Shown one piece after another: positions 33,137-33,785 of a DNA stretch of 33,785 nucleotides (positions are counted from its first letter, which is position 1; each line of letters starts with the position of its first letter). Origin of the DNA: Desulfuromonas sp. (GTDB lineage Bacteria > Desulfobacterota > Desulfuromonadia > Desulfuromonadales > Geothermobacteraceae); assembly GCA_002868905.1 (NCBI GenBank), contig PKUA01000018.1, positions 187,605 to 221,389 on the forward strand, given 5' to 3'. The position numbers and the translations under genes were made by a program. The notes under the pieces are model-generated. The model was given only the letters and a program-made list of their open reading frames with translations, did not search any database and was not told the origin of the DNA.

Positions 33137-33676
33137 GTGCCTATCCCCAGATCAAAACAAAACCCAGGGTGTCGTTTCAAAGGGAATCGTTGGACGTTGG
33201 TATGGGGTTTCCTCTTTCTCCTGGTGACCCTTTGTGGCTGTGACTTATGGGACACCGAGGATGTCTCGCCGCAATATCAGCCTCACAAGCAATATTCCCA
33301 GGTGGTGGTTCCCCCGGAGGTTGAGGGGCAGTGGAAGGCGGTCGTGATTGGCGTTGTCGATCGGGACAGCGGGCAAAGCCTCACGGTAACTGCAACCATT
33401 GGCGAAGACTATTCCCTGCCGGAATCCCACCTTCGTTTCCGGGTCAAGTCTTTTCTCCCTCATTTTGTGGTCGATGGCATGACGATGACGTCGGTTTCCA
33501 ATAAACCAGTTAATCCGGCGGCCATGATCCTGCTGTTCGATAACGACCTTGAGGTGTTTCGTGGCTGGTTGTTCAGCCGTTACCGGAATACCCACTCCTT
33601 TCAGCACCCCCGTTTCAGCTTCAACCTGATCGATTTTGTCCCAACGGGGGAAAAAGGGGTTGACAAGAAACCGTGA
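33137..33676 (+). CDS. Lipoprotein, DUF2155-like
   Basis: The N-terminus has a basic stretch, a hydrophobic core LVWGFLFLLVTLCGC and a lipobox-like L-C-G-C, so the mature protein probably starts at that cysteine (residue 35 if the start is GTG 33137). It would be anchored in the outer or inner membrane. The C-terminal part, with MILLFDNDLEVFRGWLFSRY and a following HPRFSFNLIDFVP, resembles DUF2155, a family of unknown function. The start is uncertain. GTG 33137 keeps a positively charged n-region, while TTG 33197 has a better-placed AAAGGGA but leaves no charged residues. An in-frame ATG at 33005 would run through the tRNA and is rejected. The gene may share the tRNA-Ser(GCU) transcript. Confidence 0.65.
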   Translation: MPIPRSKQNPGCRFKGNRWTLVWGFLFLLVTLCGCDLWDTEDVSPQYQPHKQYSQVVVPPEVEGQWKAVVIGVVDRDSGQSLTVTATIGEDYSLPESHLRFRVKSFLPHFVVDGMTMTSVSNKPVNPAAMILLFDNDLEVFRGWLFSRYRNTHSFQHPRFSFNLIDFVPTGEKGVDKKP

Positions 33677-33688
33677 TTGCGAGATAAA
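33660..33688 (+). promoter_or_regulatory. Sigma-70 promoter of tRNA-Arg
   Basis: TTGACA (33660-33665) and GATAAA (33683-33688) are 17 bases apart. The -35 element lies inside the last codons of the lipoprotein gene. Confidence 0.65.
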
Positions 33689-33699
33689 GTGTCCTCTTT

Positions 33700-33776
<77 letters not shown>

Positions 33777-33785
33777 TTTAAATCA

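Overview
The window is about 34 kb of a GC-rich (roughly 60%) chromosome. It reads like a member of the Desulfuromonadales/Geobacterales (former Deltaproteobacteria). The reasons are the gene order yqeY-cvpA-mutS2-dnaG-rpoD followed by nif3, a DUF164 zinc-ribbon gene and rnpB, a tandem-RCK potassium channel resembling GsuK of Geobacter sulfurreducens, a lactate oxidation cluster, and a good sigma-54 promoter. This placement is inference from content; no database was searched.

Layout. Positions 1-614 are the end of a histidine operon (hisF 3' part, hisE). Positions 862-7781 are a dense same-strand housekeeping block: yqeY, cvpA, mutS2, dnaG, rpoD. A CAU tRNA with its own promoter follows, then nif3, a coiled-coil zinc-ribbon protein and a complete RNase P RNA. 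Positions 10417-12568 carry a cysteine-cluster protein, a LOG-family protein and a small zinc-ribbon protein. Positions 12618-16669 form a probable lactate module: a LarA-type racemase, a GlcD-type flavoprotein and a GlcF-type iron-sulfur protein. Positions 16680-17188 hold no convincing gene but contain a long nested inverted repeat. moaA (minus) ends at a strong terminator, and an 18-bp perfect palindrome separates it from the initiator tRNA gene. A GsuK-like K+ channel gene follows on the minus strand.

Positions 20290-25869 are the most accessory-looking part. A secreted HExxH metalloprotease sits behind a near-consensus sigma-54 promoter. It converges, through a shared bidirectional terminator, on a gene for a secreted DUF11-like surface protein. 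Behind that lies a LuxR-type regulator whose receiver domain has lost its acidic pocket. I read these three as a candidate surface/matrix module, which is inference.

Positions 26017-31343 carry an alpha/beta hydrolase, a glutamine amidotransferase translationally coupled to an ANTAR response regulator, fumarase C, an EamA transporter and an HD-domain phosphohydrolase. The window closes with serS followed by two tRNA-Ser genes (UGA, GCU), a DUF2155-like lipoprotein and tRNA-Arg(ACG).

I saw no CRISPR array, transposase, prophage gene or defence system. Most of the window is ordinary core genome. The points worth a second look are the surface module, the repeat elements and several regulatory arrangements.
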